64,000 bases of DNA from Nocardioides humilatus (GTDB lineage: Bacteria; Actinomycetota; Actinomycetes; Propionibacteriales; Nocardioidaceae): contig NZ_VUJV01000001.1 in the NCBI RefSeq assembly GCF_008373755.1, forward strand, positions 806,001 to 870,000, read 5' to 3'. The notes under the pieces were generated by a model, which made no database searches, was not told the DNA's origin, and was given only the letters and a program-made list of their open reading frames with translations. The translations under genes were made by a program, and so were the position numbers. Positions 47,136 through 55,905 of this stretch are shown piece after piece (position 1 is the first letter of the stretch; each line of letters starts with the position of its first letter).

Positions 47136-47267
47136 GACGGCACTGCTAGGGGCTGACCTGACACGACGCGGGATGTCGAGGACGCAGTCGGCAACCACGG
47201 AAGTGGTGCCACAGAATCTGCGCCGGGTGTCAGCAGTGACGGGCGAGCCGTCGGGTGGAGACCCCGC

Positions 47268-47345
47268 TCAGCGCATTCGACACAGCGCCGAGCTGACGCG
47301 GCAGTTGTCCACTGCGCGTCGCTTGGTCAGCCAGGTCGTCGACAT
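47268..47345 (-). CDS. Cysteine-type leader peptide of the sseA operon
   Basis: 25 codons beginning MSTTWLTKRRAVD and containing NCRVSSALCRMR at the end. This fits the actinobacterial sulfur-gene leader peptides with the pattern R-R-x-V-D-x-x-R-x-S-S-A-x-C. The ATG is 7 nt after TAGTGT (47353-47358), so it is probably translated as a leaderless mRNA. Two Cys codons near the 3' end would let ribosome stalling report Cys-tRNA shortage. The 47096-47426 stretch otherwise holds no gene. Confidence 0.75.
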   Translation of the reverse strand: MSTTWLTKRRAVDNCRVSSALCRMR

Positions 47346-47426
47346 GACGATCACACTACGGGCGGTTCGGCCGCCGCCCCAATCGGCATCCCAATTAATG
47401 AGACGGCTGATCAGATACTGAGACGC

Positions 47427-49265
47427 CTAGCAGGCGCTCGGCAAGGTGCGCGCCGACGACCCCGGAAAAGCACCCGGTGTGACGTCGAGGCGGACCGGCC
47501 CCGTCTGCCCGGGGCCGGACGTCGCGGTGAAGTCGATCTTCTGAGTCTGTCCCGGGTCCATCACGATGATGACCTGGGCGACCTCACGGCCGTCGAGGTC
47601 GAGGCTGGCCACGGGGTCGAAGGACCGGCCATCCAGGGAGAGCTCGGTCAGCCTGCCGCCGCGCGGCGCCATCACGTAGACGGCGACGCGCTGCTGACCC
47701 GGCTCGATCTCCCCGTAGAAGCGCGCGAACGGGAAGAGTCCGGTCACCGACGGCGGCAGGTCGTAGTCCGCGGGCGCCGTGTTGGTCAAGGCGATCGTGC
47801 CGGCGACCTCCTGGCCGGCCCCGCTGCACTTCCGGGCGACCGCTTGGACCTCGTAGTGCAGGTAGTAGGTCATCTTCGACTCGAGAGCGTCGTTGACGTA
47901 GACGCCCACGTGCGGCCGGTCGTCCTCGGTCGTCAACTGGCCGGCGATCGCCGTGTCGGCGATGAGCGCCTGCTCGTCGTCGACGAAGCTGTGGACCCGG
48001 ATCCGGCCCTCGCTGACCGCGGTGACCAGCTCGCGGATGACGCTGACCGGGTCACCGCGCCCGGCGGCGAACGCGTCGAACACCGCACTCGCCACCGCGT
48101 TCTGGAAGTCCTCCTGCGCGGCCCGGTCGGGCGCGTTGAGGTAGATCTGGTTCTCCACCTTGCTCACGACGTCGGCCGAGGACACGGCGCCGTAGCCGGG
48201 CACCTCCACCGGTCCGGTCGCGCGCAGCAGGTAGGAGACCGCGACCGGGTCGACGAAGAAGACCCCGTCGACGTCGCCGCCGATCTCCCTCTTCCACCGG
48301 GCAGCAGCGAGGTCGGCGGCGCGCGGAGCGTCAGGCGTCATGCTCGCGTTCATGAACCACTGGCCGAGCGTGGGTCCGAAGACCCGTTCCTCCCCGGCGG
48401 TCAGCTTGATGATCGGGCGCTGCAGGCCGCCGTACTTCGACGTGCCCTCCTGCTTCACGATGTCGACGTCACCGCCGTCGGCGTGGACCAGCGAGATCGA
48501 TCCCGCCAGCCCGCCCAGGCTGCGGAGCTCGGCGTTGTTCTCGAAGACGAGCAGGTGGTTGCGGGGGCCGTCGGCGCCCAGGAGGCTCGGCATCAGCTCC
48601 GCCGCCCGGTAGGCGGAGCCCAGTGCCGACCTCGCGTCGAGCACGAGAGCGCTCAGCTCGTCGTAGCGAGAGCCCAGGGGGCCGCTCAGGCCCGAGGAGT
48701 CGACCGACTGGAGCCGGGTCGCCGCCGCCTCGAAGGCGCGTTCGCTCTCCTTGGCCGGTCGTCCGATCGACTCGATGGTCTCCAGCGGGAACCGGTGGTC
48801 GGCCGGGTTGAACGAGCGCGCCGCGACCAGCTGAGCAGCGTCGACGAGCTGCGGGATGCCGTCGTCGCCGAGGTCCGCGAGCACCTCGGCGGCCGTCGCC
48901 ACCGCCTCCGCGTCGTCACCGACGAGCGGCGTCTGCTCGATCATCCACCAGGTCGGGCCGTCGGTCCGGCCCTGCGCCCGCGCGGCGCTGTCCTGGTAGT
49001 CCTGCAGCGCCTCGCGGGCGTGCTCGGCGTCGCCCTGCTGGAGCTCGCTGCGCAGCACCAGGGCGTCGTGCTGGACGTCCTTGAGCGCCTGGACGGCCGA
49101 GAAGACGGTCCAGCCGGTCCAGAGCAGGAACACGCCGACGACCACGCCTGCGGCGAGCCACGCCGTACGTCGTGGCTGGTCCCTCAGCCACCAGACCACC
49201 CCGCGCCAACCGCGGGGTCGACGGCGTCGTCGACGGCGGACCACGGGAGACACGCGAGCAAGCAT
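47427..49265 (-). CDS. DUF4012 domain-containing membrane protein
   Basis: 612 residues. Arg-rich cytoplasmic N-terminus, one helix (about 33-56), then a large extracellular region with the DUF4012 signature NHLLVFENNAELRSLGGLAGS. Ends GSSARTLPSAC. DUF4012 proteins are found next to polysaccharide loci in actinobacteria; their activity is not known. Divergent from the tyrosine kinase gene. Confidence 0.88.
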   Translation of the reverse strand: MLARVSPVVRRRRRRRPRGWRGVVWWLRDQPRRTAWLAAGVVVGVFLLWTGWTVFSAVQALKDVQHDALVLRSELQQGDAEHAREALQDYQDSAARAQGRTDGPTWWMIEQTPLVGDDAEAVATAAEVLADLGDDGIPQLVDAAQLVAARSFNPADHRFPLETIESIGRPAKESERAFEAAATRLQSVDSSGLSGPLGSRYDELSALVLDARSALGSAYRAAELMPSLLGADGPRNHLLVFENNAELRSLGGLAGSISLVHADGGDVDIVKQEGTSKYGGLQRPIIKLTAGEERVFGPTLGQWFMNASMTPDAPRAADLAAARWKREIGGDVDGVFFVDPVAVSYLLRATGPVEVPGYGAVSSADVVSKVENQIYLNAPDRAAQEDFQNAVASAVFDAFAAGRGDPVSVIRELVTAVSEGRIRVHSFVDDEQALIADTAIAGQLTTEDDRPHVGVYVNDALESKMTYYLHYEVQAVARKCSGAGQEVAGTIALTNTAPADYDLPPSVTGLFPFARFYGEIEPGQQRVAVYVMAPRGGRLTELSLDGRSFDPVASLDLDGREVAQVIIVMDPGQTQKIDFTATSGPGQTGPVRLDVTPGAFPGSSARTLPSAC

Positions 49266-49347
49266 GCCATCCGGGTGCGGGCGCGTTGTGGGCGGCGCAC
49301 CACCTATCTCGTAGGATGCCTGAGCGTTGGGAGGGTCGCGTGACCGA

Positions 49348-49359
49348 ATGACCGGTCAT
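49348..49359. promoter_or_regulatory. Perfect 12-bp palindrome ATGACCGGTCAT
   Basis: Centred 51 bp before the tyrosine-kinase start in the divergent gap with DUF4012. Candidate operator for the polysaccharide locus; no adjacent regulator is seen. Confidence 0.4.
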
Positions 49360-49404
49360 GACGTTCTCCACATGCCTACGCAGTGGACGTCGAGATGAGG
49401 GTCT

Positions 49405-50889
49405 GTGGATTTCAAGCAGTTCTTGCTGGTGCTGCGCCGTCGCTGGCGCAGCGTCTTCCTGGTCCTGGTGGTCGCGCTCGGCATCGCCGGTGGGGTCTCT
49501 GCCCTGATCACGCCGAAGTACGAGTCTTCGTCCCGCGTGATCGTGTCGGTCAACGCCGGCACCGCGGGTGAGGCGTCGCAGGCGACGTACTTCCTCCAGA
49601 ACCGGGTGACGTCCTACGCCGACCTTGCCAAGAGCACCGAGCTCGCCGGCCGGGTGATCAACACGCTCGACCTCGACATGACGCCTCAGGAGCTCAGCAA
49701 CGAGATCTCCACCGAGGTCGTCCAGGCGACGTCGGTCCTGAAGATCACGGTCAAGGACGAGGACGCGCACCAGGCGCAGACGATCGCCGACGTCGTGACG
49801 TCGGAGTTCACCGCCTACGCCGAGGAGATCGAGACGATCGGCGAGGGTGGCGAGTCGCAGATCGCCCTCAACGTCACCGACCAGCCTGAATACAACCCCA
49901 ACCCGGTCGAGCCCAACACGATCCTCAACATGCTCGCCGGCGGTCTCATCGGCCTCCTGCTGGGCATCGGCCTCGCGGTCTCCCGCGAGCTCCTCGACCG
50001 CACCGTCCGCACCGCCGACCACATCGCCGAGGTCACCGACGCTCCGGTCCTCGCGAGCATCGGGTTCGACAACGAGATCCGCTCGGCGCCACTGCTCACC
50101 GACCTGGGTGCCTTCGCGGCCCGCACCGAGGCGTTCCGCCTCCTGCGGACCAACCTCCAGTTCATCGACATCGACCAGCGGGCTCGCGTGCTCGTGGTCA
50201 CCAGCGCCGTGCCCGGCGAGGGCAAGACGATGACGTCGACCAACCTGGCCGTCGCGCTCGCGCAGACCGGGCGCACTGTCCTCGTCATCGACGCCGATCT
50301 GCGGCGACCCCGGGTCGCCAGCACCCTCGGCGTCGACCCGGCGATCGGCCTCACGACCGCGCTTGTCGGCAAGGCGGAGATCGAGGACGCGATCCAGGTC
50401 CACGAGCCGAGCGGCCTGCACGTGCTCGCCAGCGGCGCGAAGCCGCCGAACCCGACCGAGATCCTGCAGTCGCGGGTGACGCACGACCTGATCCGGCGCC
50501 TGCGCCAGTCCTACGACATGATCATCATCGACGCGCCGCCGCTGCTCCCGGTCGCCGACGCGTCGGTCCTCTCGACGCTGGCCGACGGCTCGATCCTCGT
50601 CGTCCGCCACGGCCAGACCAACCGCGACCAGATCACCGAGGCGGTCAACCGCCTCAGCCAGGTCGGCGGTCGGCTCTACGGCGTCGTGGTCAACATGGTC
50701 GCCAAGCGCGCCATCGGCTCGTATTACTACTACTACTACGAGGAGACCTCGCCCGTGCGTGAGGGCGGCAAGAGCCGCCGCGCCACGCCGACCAAGGGCA
50801 AGGGCAGCCGCAAGGCCATCTCCCCGCGTCAGGCCGCCAAGGAGACGCCGCCCGACGACGAGGGCAGCCACAAGGCACCGCTGGTCTGA
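49405..50889 (+). CDS. Polysaccharide co-polymerase/BY-type tyrosine autokinase (Wzc/CpsD fusion)
   Basis: 494 residues. Wzz domain with helices at about 14-34 and 172-192, then a CpsD-like kinase: Walker A VPGEGKT (269-275), Walker A' VLVIDADLRRP, Walker B MIIIDAPP. A run of six Tyr follows at IGSYYYYYYEE, the autophosphorylation cluster, and then a basic 40-residue tail. Controls chain length and export of surface polysaccharide. TGATG coupling to the acetyltransferase gene. No separate phosphatase (Wzb) is in the locus. Confidence 0.93.
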   Translation: MDFKQFLLVLRRRWRSVFLVLVVALGIAGGVSALITPKYESSSRVIVSVNAGTAGEASQATYFLQNRVTSYADLAKSTELAGRVINTLDLDMTPQELSNEISTEVVQATSVLKITVKDEDAHQAQTIADVVTSEFTAYAEEIETIGEGGESQIALNVTDQPEYNPNPVEPNTILNMLAGGLIGLLLGIGLAVSRELLDRTVRTADHIAEVTDAPVLASIGFDNEIRSAPLLTDLGAFAARTEAFRLLRTNLQFIDIDQRARVLVVTSAVPGEGKTMTSTNLAVALAQTGRTVLVIDADLRRPRVASTLGVDPAIGLTTALVGKAEIEDAIQVHEPSGLHVLASGAKPPNPTEILQSRVTHDLIRRLRQSYDMIIIDAPPLLPVADASVLSTLADGSILVVRHGQTNRDQITEAVNRLSQVGGRLYGVVVNMVAKRAIGSYYYYYYEETSPVREGGKSRRATPTKGKGSRKAISPRQAAKETPPDDEGSHKAPLV

Positions 50890-51473
50890 TGCTCAGCACC
50901 ATCGAGGCCGACCTTCGGGCGAACGTCGATCACACGAAGCGCACGGGGCTCGGCTTCTGGGTCTGGGTCCTGGGCAAGGCGTTCGTCACGCCCCAGGTCC
51001 ACGCGGTGGTGCTGCACCGGATCGCCTCCGCAATCGCCCGCACGCCTCTGCGGCCGTTCGCGTTCGTGCTGCGCTCGATCGGGCTGGTGTGGTCGGGTGC
51101 GGAGATCCACCCCGATGCCACCCTCGGCGCCGGCTTCGCCCTGGTCCACTCCAACGGCGTCGTGGTCGGCCCCGGCGTGGTGACCGGCATCGACTGCCGG
51201 CTCAACCCCGGCGTGGTGCTCGGCGAGCCCGGCCGGGGCAGCTCGGGCGACTACGGCTTCCCGGTGCTCGGCGACCACGTCACGATCGGCGCCCACGCGG
51301 TCGTCCTCGGCACGGTCAGCGTCGGCGACGGCTCGGTGGTCGGCGCCAACTCCGTGGTCCGCGGTGACGTGCCCGCCAACGTCGTCGTGATCGGCTCCCC
51401 CGCCAAGATCGTGCGCCGGCTGGTCCCCTACGAGCAGGACCCCAGCCGCGCGACCGCGGCGATCACCGAGTAA
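50889..51473 (+). CDS. Serine O-acetyltransferase-like hexapeptide transferase
   Basis: 194 residues, left-handed beta-helix with I-x-x-x-A hexapeptides (GAEIHPDATLGAGFALVH, GDHVTIGAHAVVLGTVSVG). CysE-like, but placed in a polysaccharide locus, so sugar O-acetylation is as likely as cysteine synthesis. Start overlaps the kinase stop by 1 nt. Confidence 0.82.
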   Translation: MLSTIEADLRANVDHTKRTGLGFWVWVLGKAFVTPQVHAVVLHRIASAIARTPLRPFAFVLRSIGLVWSGAEIHPDATLGAGFALVHSNGVVVGPGVVTGIDCRLNPGVVLGEPGRGSSGDYGFPVLGDHVTIGAHAVVLGTVSVGDGSVVGANSVVRGDVPANVVVIGSPAKIVRRLVPYEQDPSRATAAITE

Positions 51474-52665
51474 GCGCCTCCAGCTCGGCCATGACGACCT
51501 CGGCCGGGATGTCGATGTCGTCGACGATGCCGGTCGGCTCCTTGCCCACAGGCAGGGTGCCCGTGCCGACCAGGTAGCGGTAGTCGATGCCGCCGATCGC
51601 CTCCGCGATCGTCCAGAGACCCAGGTGCACGTAGGTGCCGGCGAACATCTCCAGCACGCGCACGCCCGGACGGCTCCACGTGATGTTGGTCAGGGCGGCG
51701 CCGTGCGGCGCGACGATCACCTCGGCGTTGTGGAACACGTCGATCTGCTCCTGGACCGACAGGGTGCCGGGGTCGAGCATCACGAAACCCTGGCGCTCCA
51801 GGAGCGGCCACAGCTCGCCCTCCTGGAGGTAGCGGCGGGCGCCGGGCTGCTGGCCGCGGGAGAGGTAGAGCTTGGTCGGCGTGCCGGTCGCACCGCTCGG
51901 GGGCAGCCGCTTGCGCAGCCACTCGGTGGCCGATCGCGGCGCGACGAGGTCCTGGTTGGGCGTGCTCGGGACGAGCAGCCGGTCGGCGCTGATGGTGCGG
52001 TCGGGCCGCGGCTGGATGTAGGGACCGGGGATGCCGGCCAGCTCCAGGATCTGGCGCTGGTAGCCGGACCCGTGCGGCACGATCACGCCGTCGACCCGCT
52101 CCCCCGGGAGGGCGTCCTCGAAGATGCCGTAGCGAGCAACCGCGTCGTAGAGGAAGTGGTAGTAATTGCCCGCCGTCCCCCGGGTGGTCAGGCTGAGCAG
52201 GGTGCCGTCGTGGTGCTCGACCTCGGGCAGCCGCGGACGCAGGAACACCGGGTGCTCGCGCCAGCTCTGCAGGCCGAAGTAGCCCGAGGTCTGGTAGTCG
52301 AGGATGCCGCCCGGCGTCACGGTCGCTCCGAAGTCGCCGACCATCCGTCCGTCGCGGATGTCGAGGACGTAGCGCGCCGGGACCTCGGCGTGACGACCGC
52401 GCTCGAAGACCCAGTGGGCCGCCGGGGTGCCCTGGGCCGGGCCGCGCTCGAGGATCTCGGCAGGGCCGGCCGGGTGCAGGGTGACCGCTCCCGCCTCCCG
52501 CTCAGCGGTGACGGTCGAGGCGGTGGTCGCGGTGCGTGGCAGGCCTCGGACCCCCAGGAAGCGGCCGAACGGTCGGTAGGCGACGCCCGCGAGGACCGAG
52601 AGGAAGCGGTGGACCCGCTTCAGCAGCGGCCACAGCGGCTGGAACCGGGCCGGCAGCTTGCTCAC
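51463..52665 (-). CDS. GT61 family glycosyltransferase (DUF563)
   Basis: 400 residues from the GTG overlapping the downstream GT2 stop (GTGA). The GT61 signatures are YYHFLYDAVARYG in the middle and the C-terminal VFHNAEVIVAPHGAALTNI. KLYLSRGQQPGARR lies between. Cytosolic transferase working with the paired GT2 enzymes. Confidence 0.85.
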   Translation of the reverse strand: MSKLPARFQPLWPLLKRVHRFLSVLAGVAYRPFGRFLGVRGLPRTATTASTVTAEREAGAVTLHPAGPAEILERGPAQGTPAAHWVFERGRHAEVPARYVLDIRDGRMVGDFGATVTPGGILDYQTSGYFGLQSWREHPVFLRPRLPEVEHHDGTLLSLTTRGTAGNYYHFLYDAVARYGIFEDALPGERVDGVIVPHGSGYQRQILELAGIPGPYIQPRPDRTISADRLLVPSTPNQDLVAPRSATEWLRKRLPPSGATGTPTKLYLSRGQQPGARRYLQEGELWPLLERQGFVMLDPGTLSVQEQIDVFHNAEVIVAPHGAALTNITWSRPGVRVLEMFAGTYVHLGLWTIAEAIGGIDYRYLVGTGTLPVGKEPTGIVDDIDIPAEVVMAELEALTR

Positions 52666-53714
52666 TGGCCGACCAGCCGTCGTACGACGCGCCAGACGAT
52701 CGGGACCTCGAGGACCCGTCGCACCATCGCCCGCATCCACAGCGGCCGGATCAGCTTGCGCGCGAGCCGCGAGAGCCGACCGTCGGTGCGCAGCAGGACC
52801 AGCTCGAGCTCACGCTCGGCGTCCTCGTTGAGCTCGACCGTCGGCGGGTGCTGCAGCGGGAACTCCAGCGCGTCGGCGGGCACGGGGTCCTTGGCGGCGC
52901 GGGTGTGGGTCGCCCCCTCGCCGTAGCCGTCGTGCTCGACGAGGTTGACGCACGGCATGATCGACAGGCCCTGGCGCGACATGATCGTCACCCACCAGTG
53001 GTGGTCCCAGCCGTAGCGGTCGCCGTCGGGCTCGGTGGAGACGAACGTGAAGTGCTTGCGGGCGGCTTCGGTGACCAGCGCATCCGGATGAGGTACGGCG
53101 ACATGGGTGCGCTGCGCGTCGGCGGTGCGCGGGGTCTGGTCGACCCGGTCCTCGGCTCCGGCGTGGTCGCGATTGAACTCGGACCGGTGGTCGTGCCACC
53201 GGTCGGCCCAGGTCGCCCAGCCCCACACGCTGGCCCAGGTGGAGAACCCGTAGCTGTGGCCGTGGAACATCTCCTTCGGCACCAGGTGGGTGTCGCCACC
53301 GATCTGCCAGACCCGCTTCTCGTCGGCGTAGCGCGTGAGGAGCTCGTCGGCGTAGCGGAAGAACGACGGATCGGGGATGCAGTCGTCCTCGAGCACGATG
53401 GCGCGGTCGACCTGGGAGAACACCCAGTCGAGACCGAGCTCGACGTTGGCCTCGAGGCCGAGGTTGCGCTCGGCGAACTTCCGCTCGACCTTCACCGGCC
53501 AGTCGATCTGGTCGATCAGCGCGCGCACCTCCGCGCACTTCTCGGCCTCGTCGGGCCGGCCCGGCCGAGGACCGTCGGCGACGATGAACAGCTGCTCGGG
53601 CTGCACCCGACGCAGCACGTCGAGGTTGCGCTGGGTGACGTCTGGCCGCCGGAAGGCGATCAGGACGACAGGGGTCTGTAGTGGCTGGAAGGGGGGCTGC
53701 TGGGGGTCAGCCAC
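52662..53714 (-). CDS. GT2-like glycosyltransferase, paralogue 1
   Basis: 350 residues. GT-A fold with PVVLIAFRRPDVTQRNLDVL, NLGLEANVELGLDWVFSQV, and the metal motif VLEDDCIPDPSFF; WASVWGWATWADRW is the acceptor-side hallmark. About half identical to the next gene and clearly a duplicate. Coupled to the GT61 gene. Confidence 0.87.
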   Translation of the reverse strand: MADPQQPPFQPLQTPVVLIAFRRPDVTQRNLDVLRRVQPEQLFIVADGPRPGRPDEAEKCAEVRALIDQIDWPVKVERKFAERNLGLEANVELGLDWVFSQVDRAIVLEDDCIPDPSFFRYADELLTRYADEKRVWQIGGDTHLVPKEMFHGHSYGFSTWASVWGWATWADRWHDHRSEFNRDHAGAEDRVDQTPRTADAQRTHVAVPHPDALVTEAARKHFTFVSTEPDGDRYGWDHHWWVTIMSRQGLSIMPCVNLVEHDGYGEGATHTRAAKDPVPADALEFPLQHPPTVELNEDAERELELVLLRTDGRLSRLARKLIRPLWMRAMVRRVLEVPIVWRVVRRLVGQ

Positions 53715-53716
53715 GA

Positions 53717-54742
53717 TCAGCTCCTCTGGGTCATCCGGGAAGCAACCCGCGCGGCACTCTTCGCGGGACGACTGTTGATGGCCGCGCGAGCGGCGCGGCG
53801 CAGTCTAGGGGACTTGATCAGCTTGCGACCCAGCCGGGCTGCGGGACCTCCGACGCGGTTGAGGTGGAGCTCGAGCTCGCGCTCGACATCGACGTCGAGG
53901 GCGACCTGCGCCGGGTGCTTCAGCGGGAAGTCCATCGGTTCGGCGGGGTCGTCCTCACGACCCGGCGAGTAGCCGTGGGTGGCGTCGGCGCCGAAGCCGC
54001 CGTTGACGACGAGGTTGCCGGCCGGCGCGATGCAGAGACCGCCCTCGCTCATGACGGTGAGCCACCAGTGCTTGTCCCAGCCATGGGTGACCACGTCGGT
54101 CGACGACGCGGCATCGGCGAAGTGGCGCTGGCCCGCGCGGGTGACGAGCGTGCCGGGCGCGGGCACCGCCGGTCGGGTGCGGACGGGCGCGTCGCCGGCG
54201 TCGGTCGCCGACCGCCGCTCGTGGTCGCGGGTGAAGATCGCGCGGTGCCGCTGCCAGCGGTCGCCCCAGGTGGCCCAGCCCCACACGCTCGCCCACGTGG
54301 CGAACGCGTAGCTGTCGCCCTTGTAGAGCTTGGTCGGGACGCCGTGGCGGTTGCCGGCGATCTGCCAGACGCGGGGGTCGTCGCGGTAGCGCTCGAGCAG
54401 CTCCTCGGCGAAGCGGAAGAAGCTCGGGTCGGGCGTGCAGTCGTCCTCGAAGACGAGCGCCTCGGGCACCTGGGAGAAGACCCAGTCGAGGCCGAGCTCG
54501 ACGTTGCCCTCGACGCCGAGGTTGACCTCGGAGAACTTTCGCTCGACCTGGCAGGGCCAGTCGATCTCGTCGAAGACGGCCCGCGTCTCGGCACACAGCG
54601 CCGCGTCGTCGGGCCGGTCGGCGCGCGGCCCGTCGGCGACCAGGAAGACCCGTTCGGGCGCGGCCTCCCGGATCGCAGCGAGGGTGCGGCGGGCGAGGTG
54701 GGGGCGGTTGAACGCGATCAGCACGACAGGCGTCGAGAGCAC
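53717..54742 (-). CDS. GT2-like glycosyltransferase, paralogue 2
   Basis: 341 residues from the GTG; ATGs at 54802 and 54790 would add about 20 residues that do not fit the paralogue. Same architecture: PVVLIAFNRPHLARRTLAAI, NVELGLDWVFSQV, VFEDDCTPDPSFF, WASVWGWATWGDRW. Two nt before paralogue 1. GGAAGGA lies 11 nt before the chosen start. Confidence 0.85.
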   Translation of the reverse strand: MLSTPVVLIAFNRPHLARRTLAAIREAAPERVFLVADGPRADRPDDAALCAETRAVFDEIDWPCQVERKFSEVNLGVEGNVELGLDWVFSQVPEALVFEDDCTPDPSFFRFAEELLERYRDDPRVWQIAGNRHGVPTKLYKGDSYAFATWASVWGWATWGDRWQRHRAIFTRDHERRSATDAGDAPVRTRPAVPAPGTLVTRAGQRHFADAASSTDVVTHGWDKHWWLTVMSEGGLCIAPAGNLVVNGGFGADATHGYSPGREDDPAEPMDFPLKHPAQVALDVDVERELELHLNRVGGPAARLGRKLIKSPRLRRAARAAINSRPAKSAARVASRMTQRS

Positions 54743-54828
54743 GTGAGCGGCATCCTTCCGGTCAGCCCTGGAGGTCAGGACGTGGAACATTCCACCAGAC
54801 ACAGACTCCTGTCTTAGGGTTGCCCACT

Positions 54829-55905
54829 GTGCCCCCCTCTGACAGCCAGTTCATTGCCAAGCTGAAGCGTGCCAACCCGTCCCTCGTGAAGTCCTGGGCG
54901 AAGCGTCAGGCCAAGGCCGTCGCGGCCCGCGGCGGCTACCTGGTGACCAAGATGGACGACGAGGCGCAGCGTTACGCCCGCGTCTCCCACAACGACGAGA
55001 TGCCGCTGCCGGCCGGCGCCGAGCAGACCCTGCGTCTCGACAACCCCAAGCTCGTCGCGCTGCAGGCTGCCTACGACAACCTCGACGTGTCGGCAACGGC
55101 GCACTCCCAGTGGCGCCAGAGCTTCCTCAAGCGCAACCTCTCGCTCGCGTGGTTCCGTGGCGACAACGCCTACGTCTGGCAGTTCCGCCAGCTCCGCAAC
55201 GCCGCCGAGGCGCGGATGTACCTCACGCTCCTCGACGTCGAGTCCCGCGACCGCCTCGGTCTGCTCAAGCGGCTCGAGGAGGACTCCGCGTTCGGCGCGT
55301 GGACCTTCACCTACGGCAACCGCTCGCCGGTCAGCCGCGACCTGCTCGACAGCGTCAACGAGATCAGCTACCTCGACGCCCAGATGGGTCTGAGCAGCAT
55401 CGAGGGCCTGCGCGTGCTCGACATCGGCGCCGGCTACGGCCGGATGGCCCACCGGATCTCGGCCGGCCTGCCCAACCTCGCGAAGTACGACTGCATCGAC
55501 GGCGTCGCCACCTCGACGTTCCTGTGCGACTACTACCTCGACTACCGCGGGGTCCCCGACTTCGTGCGCGCCGTTCCGCTGCCCGACTACGAGACGCTCG
55601 CCGACGAATACGACATCGCGATCAACATCCACTCCTTCTCGGAGTGCTCGATGGAGGCCATCGGCTGGTGGCTCGACCGGATCGCGGAGCGCAACATCGA
55701 GTGGCTCTTCATCGTCCCCAACACCCCGCACCAGCTGCTGAGCACCGAGCTCGACGGCACCATGCAGGACTTCTCCCACCTGGTCGCCGCGGCCGGTTAC
55801 GAGAAGGTCGACGAGCGCCCGGTCTACGAGAACGACGAGCTCCGTGCGCTCATCGACCTCCACGACACCCACTTCCTGTTCCGTCGGACGGACGCGTCTA
55901 AGTGA
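54829..55905 (+). CDS. Putative sugar O-methyltransferase
   Basis: 358 residues from the GTG 8 nt after TAGGGT. SAM motif VLDIGAGYGRMAHRIS (about 205-220) and a helical N-terminal half of unknown role. Resembles the putative sugar O-methyltransferase group of polysaccharide loci. GTGA overlap with the sulfotransferase gene suggests that the two modify the same glycan. Confidence 0.8.
   Translation: MPPSDSQFIAKLKRANPSLVKSWAKRQAKAVAARGGYLVTKMDDEAQRYARVSHNDEMPLPAGAEQTLRLDNPKLVALQAAYDNLDVSATAHSQWRQSFLKRNLSLAWFRGDNAYVWQFRQLRNAAEARMYLTLLDVESRDRLGLLKRLEEDSAFGAWTFTYGNRSPVSRDLLDSVNEISYLDAQMGLSSIEGLRVLDIGAGYGRMAHRISAGLPNLAKYDCIDGVATSTFLCDYYLDYRGVPDFVRAVPLPDYETLADEYDIAINIHSFSECSMEAIGWWLDRIAERNIEWLFIVPNTPHQLLSTELDGTMQDFSHLVAAAGYEKVDERPVYENDELRALIDLHDTHFLFRRTDASK

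Noticed and set aside
47173-47421. 82-codon plus-strand frame upstream of sseA
   Set aside because: No ribosome site or domain; the minus-strand leader peptide and hairpins explain the region better.
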